From assembly GCF_003573695.1 (NCBI RefSeq), contig NC_039361.1, forward strand, positions 94,366,279 through 94,430,278: a stretch of 64,000 bases of DNA, given 5' to 3'. The stretch comes from Papaver somniferum (lineage: Eukaryota; Streptophyta; Magnoliopsida; Ranunculales; Papaveraceae). The translations under genes were made by a program, and so were the position numbers. Of this stretch, positions 34,673-45,773 are shown piece by piece (the first letter of the stretch is position 1; the number at the start of each line of letters is the position of its first letter). A model generated the notes under the pieces. The model ran no database searches and was not told where the DNA came from. It saw only the letters and a program-made list of their open reading frames with translations.

Positions 34673-37600
34673 TGTAGATGGTGGATTTTAAACAAAGGTC
34701 AAAATCGTAAAATCATGATACTGCATATTCTGACATGGCTTCAGGCATGTGACAATTCATATTTTACGAGCCATGATGAATATGTTTCTCGAAAGGCCTC
34801 CACTAGTTGAGCGTTCGATGCCTCGAATTTCATCATGCCCTCTATGTAAAATAGCATAATTGGGTGGTTCTCCGTATGATTGAGAACTTAACTCTTTCAG
34901 GACGTCGGTGATACTCGTTGTTCCTTGACTACATAGAGAGACCCCCCTCAACATAGAATAATGGTTGGGCGGATCTCCGTAAGATTGAGAGCATTAACGC
35001 CTTCAGGACATCGGTGACACTCATTGTCCCCTAACTATGTAGAGATACCATGTATAGATTCAGGCGGTTCTCCATACATGATTGTTGAGAGGGAAAAACT
35101 CCTTCAGGACGTCGGCAACACTCGATGTTCCCTGACTATGCATCTTTCAGAATGGGTATGACGCTTTGACTGGCTAATATCCCTTCTGTAATAGATTAAT
35201 TCTACCGTGACATTCACCACTGAATTCCTAGAAGATAATATACTTTATCTCATTACTCCGATTTCATGATCGAATCCACGGATGATCTCATGAAATGGTA
35301 ATAGATAATTTTATTACTCCGATTCTATGATCGAATCCACGATCCCATGGAATGGTAATACTCATTTTATTATTCCGAATCCATGGTAGAATCCACGGCT
35401 AATCCTTTGGATTGATAATAAATAAATAACTACTTACCTTTATTACTCAGTTTCATGAATCATTCTCCTGAATTTCATAAATTAGTAATAAATGCTCAAC
35501 AACCGGGCATCTGGACCATCACTGAGTAAGCCCCAAGAAAATGGTGCAAGTGTACTCGACAATGATGCACGACCGAGCACCCGAATGAACGAACGAGCAT
35601 TCGAAAATATGGACAAACGAGAAATCCTACACAAAATAGGAGATAAAAAATAATATTAAAATAATAAAAGTGGCGCCTAGGGGACCGGGCCAACCGGACG
35701 GTCATGCCGCCATGGCCGGTCCCCCACGCCTTTTTACTTTATTTTAAATTATTTTATTATTTTCATGAACTCATGAAAACTCCTTCATTCTAGCAATTTT
35801 CCTTGTTTGAGCAAAAATCATGGTTTCTCCATATTTTTCACGGTTTCATGAAAAACAATAAAAAATAGGGAAAGGTGTTGCGGGACCGGGCTACCTGGAC
35901 GGCCGACCATGCCCTAGCCGTGGCCGGTCCCATATCTTATAATCCCTAGTCTTTCATAATTATTATTTCCCTCATCTCATGAAACTCCTCAGTTTGCTCA
36001 AACCATGAAAAAGCCAAAAAGTCAAATGGTCACATGACCGACTAGGCTATTCACGAAAAATATTATTATTTTAATGTTCTCAAAAATTGATGAAACGAGC
36101 AAAGTTCTACTTTGCTCATTCGAGCAAAATCAAGAATTTCAGTCAAAGATCAAACTTTTCTGAAAATCCAACATATTGCTCAAACGCACACCAGAAAATA
36201 CCGAAACTCTCAGGATCGAGACATGGGCATTGTGGTGACACATGAATGCTCCCTTGACCTACCAAGGGCGGATCTAAGGCTTGCAAGGAGCCGGTCCCAC
36301 ACGTTTTCATAATTTTGACCTAATTTTGCGCAATCGCTCATATTGGGTCCAAACTCTTTCCAACCAACTTGGAATTTGCTCAAACGACCATCAGTTGGTC
36401 CCACGACCACCAAGGGCCAGTCCCATGCCCTCTTGGTAGGTCCATCACTTCTCCATAAATTAGGTTTTATCACCTAATGCTCAATCGAGCACTATTTCAA
36501 TAAATGATTAAACCTGCATTTAATCATTCTTCCATCAATTGGTCAAAAAACCATGATGCATGCTCACACGAGCACTTGGGGACCACCTGGACGTCCATCA
36601 TCCCGTGTGGTCGGTCCCTCTATCACTCATGACCAATTTTCAGCGATTCATCAATTGACGAACAATTGATCAAAAATTAGGGTTTCGAATAAACACTTCA
36701 CAAATCATCATTCTGAGCAAGATTCAAACACTAATGAATTTATGTTGATTCAGCAATCAACATTTGGATTAATCATATAATATTTGGTTGTCTACCAATA
36801 TTTTAATTAATATTTTATTGGGTCACGTTACCAATAAATAATTCGTCTAATTGAGCAATACTTGCTCAGTTGCTCGAATATTGATCCAACTATCAATATT
36901 CAGTAATTCGTCGTATCGAGCAATACTTGCTCAGTTGCTCGAATATTGATCCAACTATCAATATTCATTAATTCGTCGAATCGAGCAATATTTGCTCAGT
37001 TGCTTCAATATTGATCCAACAATCAATATTCAGTAATTCGTCGAATCGAGCAATACTCAGTTTCTCGAATATTGATCCAACTATCAATATTTAGTAATTC
37101 GTCGAATCGAGCAATACTTGCTCAGTTTCTCGAATTTAACAGTATTTTCTCAGACGAGCAATATCAACATAAGATCCCGTATGTCAATCCATGAATCACT
37201 GAGCATTCGTTACTCATGCTCAATTCAACAAAACTTATACTCATTGTCTAATCAGTCAACAACTGACTAATTAATACACGTTTTCCTTGCAGACTTCACT
37301 AATCATGATACATCAATCACGTCACATGGGGGGATATGAACTAGGGTTTTGGTCTGGCGTCTTACGGCACGTGGATTCATCAAAAATGAGAAATGTGAGT
37401 AAGTCGTGCAAACGATTGAAGGAGTTATCAAAGTAGTGGGTGGACGGTTAACCAAGTCTCTGCACGACATGGAACTGGTTTTTCACCACAATCTCCCACT
37501 TTCCCACTCTTTCACTCAAGAAACCGTCAGACTACAGGGATCAATGTGTTCATCATTCTGGTAATATAAATAATTCCTAAATCGAGAACAAAAGACGTCA

Positions 37601-37957
37601 ATATTCGTCTGCATAACAACCCGATTGAAACTTATTCACAGAACTCAACATTTAGCAGTTCATCAATTTTGCAGAAACCTTCGACACATTCACAATACTT
37701 GATCATCTTAGATCCCACATAATTCTCAGCTTCCCTCCTACAAATCAACCTATCTTCCTCTTTATGGCTGAATTGATTCTGGAACGACTATTGACTTGGT
37801 TTAGGCCGGAGTACTACAGATTGATCTCTCGAATATAAGCACTCCCTTTGCAGTGCATCTATGTGAGATTCAGCAGCTTCCTCGGTTGAGGCGCCTCGTT
37901 CGCACGCTCGACTCTTCACTTACCTAAAAACCAGCAAATCGTTTTTCCCCATCCACA
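34673..37957 (+). mobile_element. Tat element 3' LTR
   Basis: TGTAGATGG to CCCCATCCACA, about 3.3 kb. Closely matches the 5' LTR except for substitutions, a deletion near 35990 and extra copies of the 64-bp repeat at 36850-37140, which largely explain its greater length. Confidence 0.92.
36838..37140 (+). repeat. LTR repeat of about 64 bp, about five copies
   Basis: The unit includes GAGCAATACTTGCTCAG, TTGATCCAAC(T/A)ATCAATATT and AATTCGTCGAATC. About five copies here, about two in the 5' LTR (26225-26345) and about four to five in the solo LTR (42960-43290, inverted). Both parts of the unit are near-palindromic. Confidence 0.9.
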
Positions 37958-39336
37958 TGTGTGTAGAGGTGTAGAGGTGTATATAGGTATGCAAAATATA
38001 TATAAAGGAAAATAGAGAACTTCTCTATTTATAGGATTCAATTTGCTTGCAATCTTATTAGGATTAGGATCCTTTTCCCATTCAATTTCCAAGTCCTTGT
38101 CTTTGTAAAATTCCCCCCCTTCTCTTCCATATTCAATATCAACTCCTCAAATACTTCGTCCAATTCCAATTCTAAGTCTTCCAAACCATGAGAAAAACTA
38201 TCACAAAAATTTATAATTTGGGGTGCCGGAAATCTGCCATAAACGTCACTACGGTTGTTTGAGATTCTTCACGGTTGAAGGAATATTCCTTCAGATATAA
38301 CTGTTAAACTGACGATCTTCTGTTAGTCAATGGGTCAAATAAGGGAGAGTCATCTTCTTAATCAGCCAGTCTAACTGAGCTTAAGCATCTGACTCGGTCT
38401 TACTCAACGAGTCACTGAGTCAACTCGTCGTACTGAAAATCCGACAGAGCTCTGTTTGTTTTATGGCTAATCCTGAACAAATTCAGGCCTTTGTTTTTGG
38501 TCTTCTCCTGCAACAATTACTAACATTCATCTAATCAATCATTCAATTACAACCCATTCTTCAATTCAACCTTGGCAGCATAACGCCTTCTTTCTTCCTG
38601 TTTATCGATTCAACAGATTTAATGGCAGTATTAGCAACACCCCATTTCCTCTTCACCTCTCGATTCACCAGAAACTCAGCGTCATTCCCATGAAAATCAA
38701 CAACATCAGTTGGGTTCTTCTGTTCTCTCAAAACCCATCGATTCTTTTCGTCTTCTCGATCTCAGATTCAAACACCCATCTCTAATACTTCGTTCTTAAC
38801 ACAATCAACCGCAGATCCCCTTTGCTCATCTCTGTGACATGAAAACATTTACAATTTATTCAATGTTTCACTCAACGACCACCACCAGAATCCATCGTTT
38901 AATTCACAGTTTCTTATCTCGGTTTCTCTCGGAAACAATAGTCACAACTGCTTTTCTCAATTTCAGGTGTGTGTAAGAATGAGAGAAAAATCTCTCGATT
39001 TTAGGGTATACAGTGGGTGGTATTGAGACACGCAACATAAGAGCCACCCCCAGAAAGGTGCCCCATAGTATCTTGTCGGGTGCTTTTAGCACTTCTTTTA
39101 TAACCAAAATCTGGCTACCCCTTAACATGTGGCTGGGCTCTTAATAGCATTCATCTATGAAATGATCTTTTTACCCTTTTCAGCTCAAAGTGAATGATTT
39201 CTTCTTCTTTTCTTCCGCATGACTCCAAAATACCTATAAAACTCAAAACACAAGTAAAATACGTAATTTACAAGAAAAATAGCAAAGAAAGCATAACCAC
39301 ATATATATTGAATCAAGGTGTATTCTACACCTATCA
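37958..39336 (-). mobile_element. Athila-like 3' LTR, second piece
   Basis: Resumes with TGTGTGTAGAGGTGTAGAGG and ends CACCTATCA at 39336. It matches 46411-47719 of the other LTR. It has about 57 extra bases near its right end (39264-39320) that the other copy lacks. An 8- or 9-base TATA on the minus strand (38025-38033, CTATTTATA on plus) is kept at 46466-46474. Confidence 0.88.
38025..38033 (-). promoter_or_regulatory. TATA box of the Athila-like LTR
   Basis: TATAAATAG on the minus strand in the context AGAGAAGTTCTCT nearby; conserved in the other LTR at 46466-46474. Confidence 0.5.
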
Positions 39337-39356
39337 AATTCCCCCACACTTAGACT
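39337..39356 (-). other. Polypurine tract of the Athila-like element
   Basis: On the minus strand AGTCTAAGTGTGGGGGAATT directly precedes the LTR start TGATAGGTG. The G-run is typical of Athila-type PPTs. Confidence 0.85.
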
Positions 39357-41267
39357 TTGCTAATCCTCGAGCAAACTAAACTAAATACATACAACTCCAT
39401 TTTGTCGAGAATACGGTTAAACTTAGCATGTATAACAAGCCTTTAAACCCCTAGGTGTCCCTAGTGGACGAGTTATAGTCTCGTGAGGGATTATTAGAGA
39501 TATACCCACAAAACCTACTCCAACTTCAAAGCATTCCAGCGTCGCAAGCAAAGAGATATAAGAACATAAAGATTCTCAATCTAGTGTCAAGAAATCAGAA
39601 GTATAGAGAAAATTCAAATATAAAGTACGATTAATCGAAGAAAGTGTGACCGGTCAACCTATGCCATAATGAAAGATTTCAGTTTTGAGAGCAACCAATA
39701 AGCATTTCACCTTGACTCTGCCTCACCAAAAGGGTTTTATGAAATTGCACTCAAAATACGTACTTTTATGGTTCTCACATGTGTGCAGGTAGGAATGAAA
39801 AGAGAAATCATGTGACACGTTGAATGGTGGGAAGGAAACCTTCCGAATAATTTCTGGAGACCCCACAAAATCATGGGAAGTAAAATTCTTTTTATGATGA
39901 TCTCTAAAAATGAAATCAACCACTATTATCGAGGATGAGATTACTTACTCACCTTCACATACGATGTCCAATGATGATATTACCACTCTCATAGCATCCA
40001 ATAGAAATGTCTTCATCTCCTCGTCTCCTCGTCTTCTCGGTCTCGATCCTCATCTTCGGCTTTAATTTTTGATGATAAACTCTTGAATTTCGTAAATACT
40101 TGACAATTTGTAACTCTTTACCTTAAATCCTTGTTGCTTGAAACTTCTTCGTATATATTTTTCCTTCCCAACGACTTATTAAATAAATAAAAATAAAAAC
40201 AAAATAACAAATTTTTCTTGTATCGTATTTTTTTCTTTTTTTTATATATATATTTTTCTTTTTTACTCTTTTTTTTGGATTTTTTTCATTTTTTTATGAC
40301 AAGAAAAATAATACAAAACAAAGTGAAAATAAAACAAACCATGGTCGTGGGAAAAGTATTTTACCGCTTGATTCTTAACTTGTATCGTCTCGAAATCATA
40401 AATTTCAATAATTCCCACCTTTTGATTTTCTTCGCTCTTGTAAATAAGTCTTCATACTTAGATATCAAATTATGGTCATTATATTGTATGTAAAAATCTT
40501 CTCATTGTATGTTGCTTTACTTGAATATTAAAATTTAGCTCTTTCTTGTCCCGTTGTTGCTTGTAAACCTTGAACGTCTTCAATTTTCCTTCGAACTTGT
40601 GCTGCTCCACTTGTTGATGATGATGGTGTTTCTATGGACCTGTTGTTGTCGAGAGAATGGTGCTAACTGCAAATCAAACTATAAGAAGGAGGCTTTCATC
40701 TATAGACGTCACTCTCATGATTGACGGAATTAGCACTCAAGAGATCAAAAATAATGATAAAATTGGTGCGAAGTGGGATAGCTCACCTTTCTACCCAGAA
40801 TTAGCGTACAGTGACACACACACTCAGTGATGTAAATATGGGTACTCTCCACTAATGATTTATCAACAACTCTATAACTAAATATCTTTCTGCACTTCAT
40901 TTGTCACCGGCATGGTTAAGTTGAGCCACAAACAGTAATGACTTCTCGCAAAGATTAATAACATCTAATATGTAGTATTCTCTATCAATTCTAAGTTCCA
41001 TTATATCGATGAGAATTTTGTATATAAACATAGCTAGAAGTATACTAGTGACCCTAAAATCTCTACAAGTTGGAGGTTTTATGCAATTTTTTTTTAAAAT
41101 ATGTGCTTAGCCACTCCACCATACTTAAACCTTACATTGTCCTCGATGTAATTGAATCATCCTAGTAAAGTGAAGGTGGGAAATCCTAAGATGATATGGA
41201 AAAAAAAATAAACAAACGAAACAAAAATACAATAAACAAAACAAAAGGATAAGAAATATAAAACCGA
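39357..41267. other. 3' internal region of the Athila-like element
   Basis: About 1.9 kb without coding support; a T-rich tract lies at 40220-40300. In a complete element this interval would hold pol and an env-like region; only untranslated 3' sequence seems to remain. Confidence 0.5.
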
Positions 41268-41281
41268 TGGGTTCCCTCCCA
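41268..41281 (-). other. Conserved TGGGAGGGAACCCA motif
   Basis: On the minus strand, just after the gag-protease remnant. The same motif (TGGGAGGTAACCCA) follows the ORFs of the unrelated LTR derivative at 63967-63980. Confidence 0.6.
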
Positions 41282-41329
41282 TTTAGCGCTTGGTTCAACG
41301 TCGTCGACCCGACTTAGCTCTTGAAAGAT

Positions 41330-41956
41330 TCGTTAGCCCGCATCAATCTCTTCAACGGAAAAACATGACTTCACATCGCTTGAGTATCTCATCGTCTCAA
41401 AGATATTGAAGCGGATGGCTTCACCATCAAACTCCATCGTCAAGGCGTCATTTTGGACATAAATCTTCGTTCCAGCGGTGCTCAAGAATGGTCTACCCAA
41501 TAGCAAAGGTGTATACTTGGGAGAGTTCTCATAATTCATGTCTAAGACATAGAAATCGGCCGGGAATACAAGCTCATTAACCTGCACCAAAACATTCTCA
41601 ACAATCCCTTTCGGGTAAACATTAGATCGGTTATCAAGTTCAAGAACTACCCCGGTCTCCTTAAGAGGACCAAGATTCAAAGAATCATAAATCTAGGGAG
41701 GCATAACATTAACCGATGCTCCTAAATCTAGCGAAGCTCGAATAAACCTTGTTTTACCGATTGTGCAAGGTATAGTGAAACTACCGGGATCCTCTAATTT
41801 TGGTGGGAGTTTCTTGAGAATGAACGCCGAAGAATTCTGCCCCACACTCATGACTTCATTCCCTTTCAACCTTTCCTTTTTCATGCACAACTCCTTTAAG
41901 AACTTTGCATAGCGAGGAATTTGACGAATTGCTTCAATCAGTGGAATATTGAATTT
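41330..41956 (-). pseudogene. Gypsy gag-protease remnant (Athila-like)
   Basis: Minus strand. The open text starts at the LTR junction at 41956 with IPLIEAIRQIPRYAKFLKEL, the usual lead-in to the protease. It continues with PGSFTIPCTIG, IRASLDLGASVNVMPP (D-L-G-A-S active-site loop) and, after one stop at about 41690, DNRSNVYPKGIVENVLVQV and PLLLGRPFLSTAGTKIYV. That is the complete RVP-type core of this lineage. Activity would be cleavage of the polyprotein. Gag upstream is missing: the frame begins abruptly at the LTR boundary, and pol is absent downstream. Confidence 0.9.
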
Positions 41957-42125
41957 ACTACCTAATTAACAAGTAATATAGTGTAGTCAAGTTCGTTCCC
42001 GTGAGGAGCAAGAGGTTTTAGTTTTCTTATAATGTCACAAGAAGAGGGGTTTTAGTTTTAGGTTTTATAAAGCAAAAGAAAATAAACAAAGCAATTAAAA
42101 GATAAAGGAAATCAATAAGAGAATG
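41957..42125 (-). mobile_element. Athila-like 5' LTR, first piece
   Basis: TTTACTACCTAATTAACAAG at the junction matches 23234 onward. The outermost 36-40 bases of the LTR (TGATGCGTGTCG...) and the primer site are missing, so a deletion joins LTR to gag-protease directly. Confidence 0.85.
42121..42125. repeat. Target-site duplication of the solo LTR, left
   Basis: GAGAA, repeated at 45774-45778. Confidence 0.9.
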
Positions 42126-43965
42126 TAGATGGGGAAAAACGATTTGCTGGTTTTTTAGGGAATGGAGAGATGACCATGTGAACGGAGGCTCCTCAACCGA
42201 ACAAACTGCCTATACTCAAACAGATGCACTTCACCGGAGTGCTTTGAGTTCGAGAGATCAATCTGTAGGACTCCGACCTAAACCAAGGCAATGGCTGTTC
42301 CAGAGTCAATTCGGTCATAAAGAGGGAAGAGGATTAATCTGTGGGAGGGAAGCTGAGAAGTGTGCAAGATCAAGGATTGTGAATGTGTTTAAAGTTTCTG
42401 CAATTTTTCTGTGAACTATTGAGTTCGAATAAGTTCTGGTCGATTGATTGAATTCTTGAGAGTGATTGTTCGGATCATAATTCTTCTTATTTGACGAGAG
42501 TTATCTTTCCCTCTTCAATCATGGATTCATAGACTTATTTATATTGCTAAAATTGTAGACACATTGATCTCCAGTAAGTGTGACGGTTGATCGAGTGAAA
42601 GAGTGGGAAAGTGGGAAATCATGGTTTAACCAGTTTCAGGTCGTGCGGAGACTTGGTTGATTTTCCACCCACTACTTTGCTAACACCCTCAACCGCTTGC
42701 ATGACTTACTGACATTTCTCATAGTGGATGAACACACATGTTGTAGGCCGCCAGACCAAAACCCTAACTAATATCCCCCACGTATGACATGATTGATGTC
42801 TCACGAACGTGAAGTCTGCAAAGCAGATGTGTATTTGATTAGTCAGTCGTTGACTTGATTAGACGATGAGTCTAAGTATTGTTCAGTTGAGCATGTTTAT
42901 CGAATTCTCTAGGATTCATGAATTGAACATGTCTGCTGGGACGTGTAGTTCTCGAATGAATGATGTTGATAATCGAATCGACATAATGAATATTGATAGT
43001 CTGAGCAAATATTGCTCTTATGATGAATTACTGAATATTAATGGTTCAATCAATATTCGAGCATCTGAGCAAGTATTGCTCATTCGAGAAATTACTGAAT
43101 ATTGATAGTTGATTAATATTCGAGCATTTGAGCAAGTATTTCTCATTCGATAAATTACTAAATATTATAGTTGGATCAATATTCGAGCATTTCAGAAAGT
43201 ATTTCTCATTCGATGAATTATTGAATATTGATAGTTGGATCAATATTCGAGCATTTGAGCAAGTATTGCTCATTCGATAAATTATTGGTAACGTGACCAA
43301 ATAAAATATTAATTAAAATATTGGTAGCTGAACCTAATATTATATAATTAATCCATATGTTGATTACTAGATCAACATAAAATAATTAGCATTTGAACTT
43401 ACCCAAAATTATGATTTGCAGAGAATTATGATGGTCGACCATGTAGCGCCTAAGTGCTCGAGTGAGCATGCACTAAAGTCCTTTGTTGACCAGTTGGTGA
43501 AAGGATGATCAAATGCTGGTTTAATCATTTACTAAAATAGTGCTCGTATGAGCGTTAGGTAGTAAAACCTAATTATGGAGAGATGAGGGACCGACCAAGA
43601 GGTCATGGGACCGGTCCTTGGTGGCCGTGGGACTAGTTGACGGTCGATTGAGCGAGTCTCAAGTTGGTTGAAGAGAGTTTGGACCCAATACGAAAAATTG
43701 ATAGCAAATTAGGTCAAGATTATGAAGATGTGCGGGACCGGATCATTGAAAGCCTTAGGTCCGGCCTTGGTCGGTCAAGGTAGCATGCCCGTGTCACTAC
43801 AGTGTCAGTGTCTTAGTCCTGAGAGTTTTGGTATTTTCTGGTGCGCGTTTGAGCAAGATTTTGGATTTTCAGAAGAGTTTGATCTTGACTGAAACTCTCG
43901 ATTTTGCTCGAATGAGCAAGTAGAACTTTGCTCGTGCGACCAATATTTTGAAAATATTAAAATAA

Positions 43966-43968
43966 TAA
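43966..43968. repeat. TAA target duplication of the MITE, left
   Basis: TAA, repeated at 44406-44408. The empty site AAAATAATAATATTTT is present in the 5' LTR of the Tat element near 25450 (inverted). Confidence 0.7.
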
Positions 43969-44405
43969 GAGCCTGTTTGGTACAGTTTTCAAAAATAGTT
44001 TTCCACTGTTTTAAAAACATACCCTTTTTTCCTTATTTTCATTTTCTAAAAATTATTTGGTAAACTATTTTTGAAAACAAGGAAAATCTACTAAATTGGA
44101 TCAAATGTAAAGATTCGTCTAAGAGATAATGATATTAGCCATGACTCACTTGCAGTCATTCCCCGATCTCTTACTTTGCAGTCTCGATCTCTTACTTTGT
44201 TCTGAAAAGAAAAAAAGAACAAAAAAAAAGAAGAGAAAACACAGAAAACAATAATTTGTTGTTTTCATTTTTTTGTTTTCAGAAACAAAAAACATATAGA
44301 AAACATTTTCTGAAATGTCCCTTCCAAATGCGTTTTCTCCTGTTTTCTGTTTTCTCTCTTTTTAAAAACAGAAAACTGTTTTTGAAAACTATACCAAACA
44401 AGACA
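43969..44405. mobile_element. 437-bp MITE, PIF/Harbinger-like
   Basis: Inverted ends: GAGCCTGTTTGGTACAGTTT and, from the other side, TGTCTTGTTTGGTATAGTTT, similar for about 35 bases (TTTTCAAAAA(T/C)AG). A 3-bp TAA duplication and GCCTGTTTGG ends fit a PIF/Harbinger-type MITE. No coding sequence. Confidence 0.75.
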
Positions 44406-45773
44406 TAATATTTTAATACTTGATGTGGGTAGCCTAGTCGGTCATGTGACCATTTGACTTTTTGGCTTTTTCATGGTTTGAGCAATATTTGAGAAAATAT
44501 TGAAAAACTAGGGTTTTCGCTCAAACGATGGAGTTCCATGAGATGATGGAAATAATAATATGAGAAAATAAGGGATTGTAAGGTGTGGGACCGGCCACGA
44601 CTAGGGCATGGCCGGCCGGTTAGGTGGCCCGGTCCCATGACACCTTTCCCTATTTTTGTTCGATGAAAGTATGGAGAAATTAAGAGTTTCGCTCAAACAA
44701 GTGAGTTTGTTCAAATGAAGAAGTTTTCATGAGGTGGGGGAAACAAATTACAATAAAATAAAATAATAAAAGAGGGGACTGGCCACGACGGCATGACCGG
44801 ACGGACGGTGGGCCCGGTCCCATGCCTCTTGTTTATTTTATTATTTTTCTTCATAAGTTCCTCGTTCGTCCATATTTCTGAATGATCGTTCGTGCGTTCG
44901 GGTGCTCGTTTGTGCATTATTGTCAAGTACACTTGCACTATTTTCTCGGGGCTTACTCGGTGATGGCACATACGCCCGATTATTGAATGTTTATTACTAA
45001 TTCATGAAATTCGGCTGAGAATGATTCATGAAACAGAGTAATAAAAATTACTTGAGTATTTATTACTAATTCATGAAATTCAGCTGAGAATGATTCATGA
45101 AATATAGTAATAAAATGAGTTGAGTATCTATTACTAATCCATAAAATCCATACGGGGATTCAGGGAACGGAGTAATTAGATAAAATGGTTATCTGTTACT
45201 AATCCATGGAGTCTAGCTGGGGATCAGCCACGGAACAGAGTATTGAGATAGAATAGATTATTTTCTAGGAATTCAGTTGGCGAATGACACGCTAGAATTA
45301 ATCTAATTGCATAACCGAGATATGAGATAGAAGCATCATACTCGTTCTGGGGGGTATATAGTCAGGGAACAACGAACGGCGTGACTTCCTGAAGGCGTTA
45401 AGCTCTCTAACAAACATTACGTCTTGGGGACCACCCAATCATCAAGATTCTATACACGGTATCTCTACGTAGTCAGGGAACAACGATCGGCGTTAAGCTC
45501 TCTAACAAACATTATGTATAGGGAACCGCCCAATCATTAAGATTCTATGTAGAGGTGATGATGAAATGTGTGAAGCATCGAATGCTCAGCTGGGAGGCCT
45601 TTCGAGAAACATATTCATCATAGCTCTGAGAGGATGTTCGCTCAATCAGAGATCGTGAAATGGTTAACGGATCGTAAAATATGAATCATCACATACATTC
45701 CTGAAGCCGGGTCAGAAACATGCAGTATCATGATTTTACGATTTTGACCTTTGTCAAAAATCCACCATCAACA

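Larger units (their letters stand above)
24039..37957 (+). mobile_element. Tat-lineage Ty3/gypsy retrotransposon (13.9 kb)
   Basis: Complete structure: LTR 24039-27161, primer site at 27162, gag remnant, protease, RT, two RNase H domains, integrase, two antisense ORFs, PPT before 34673 and LTR 34673-37957. The second, archaeal-type RNase H and the antisense 3' ORFs are marks of the Tat lineage (Ogre/Retand relatives). Flanks are GT-rich (TGTTG left, TGTGT right), so the duplication is not exact or has mutated. Frameshifts, stops and a gag deletion make it defective. A solo LTR of the same family is at 42126-45773. Confidence 0.92.
42126..45773 (-). mobile_element. Solo LTR of the Tat family
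   Basis: Inverted copy of the LTR at 24039-27161: ends TGTAGATGGGG (left) and CCACCATCAACA (right), flanked by GAGAA duplications. No primer site, PPT or coding sequence adjoins it, so it arose by LTR-LTR recombination. It is longer (3.6 kb) because it carries a MITE at 43969-44405 and a full set of 64-bp repeats. It is more diverged from the two linked LTRs than they are from each other. Confidence 0.92.

Noticed and set aside
24039..37962. Exact 5-bp duplication around the Tat element
   Set aside because: Flanks are TGTTG and TGTGT in a GT-rich target; similar but not identical, so not claimed.
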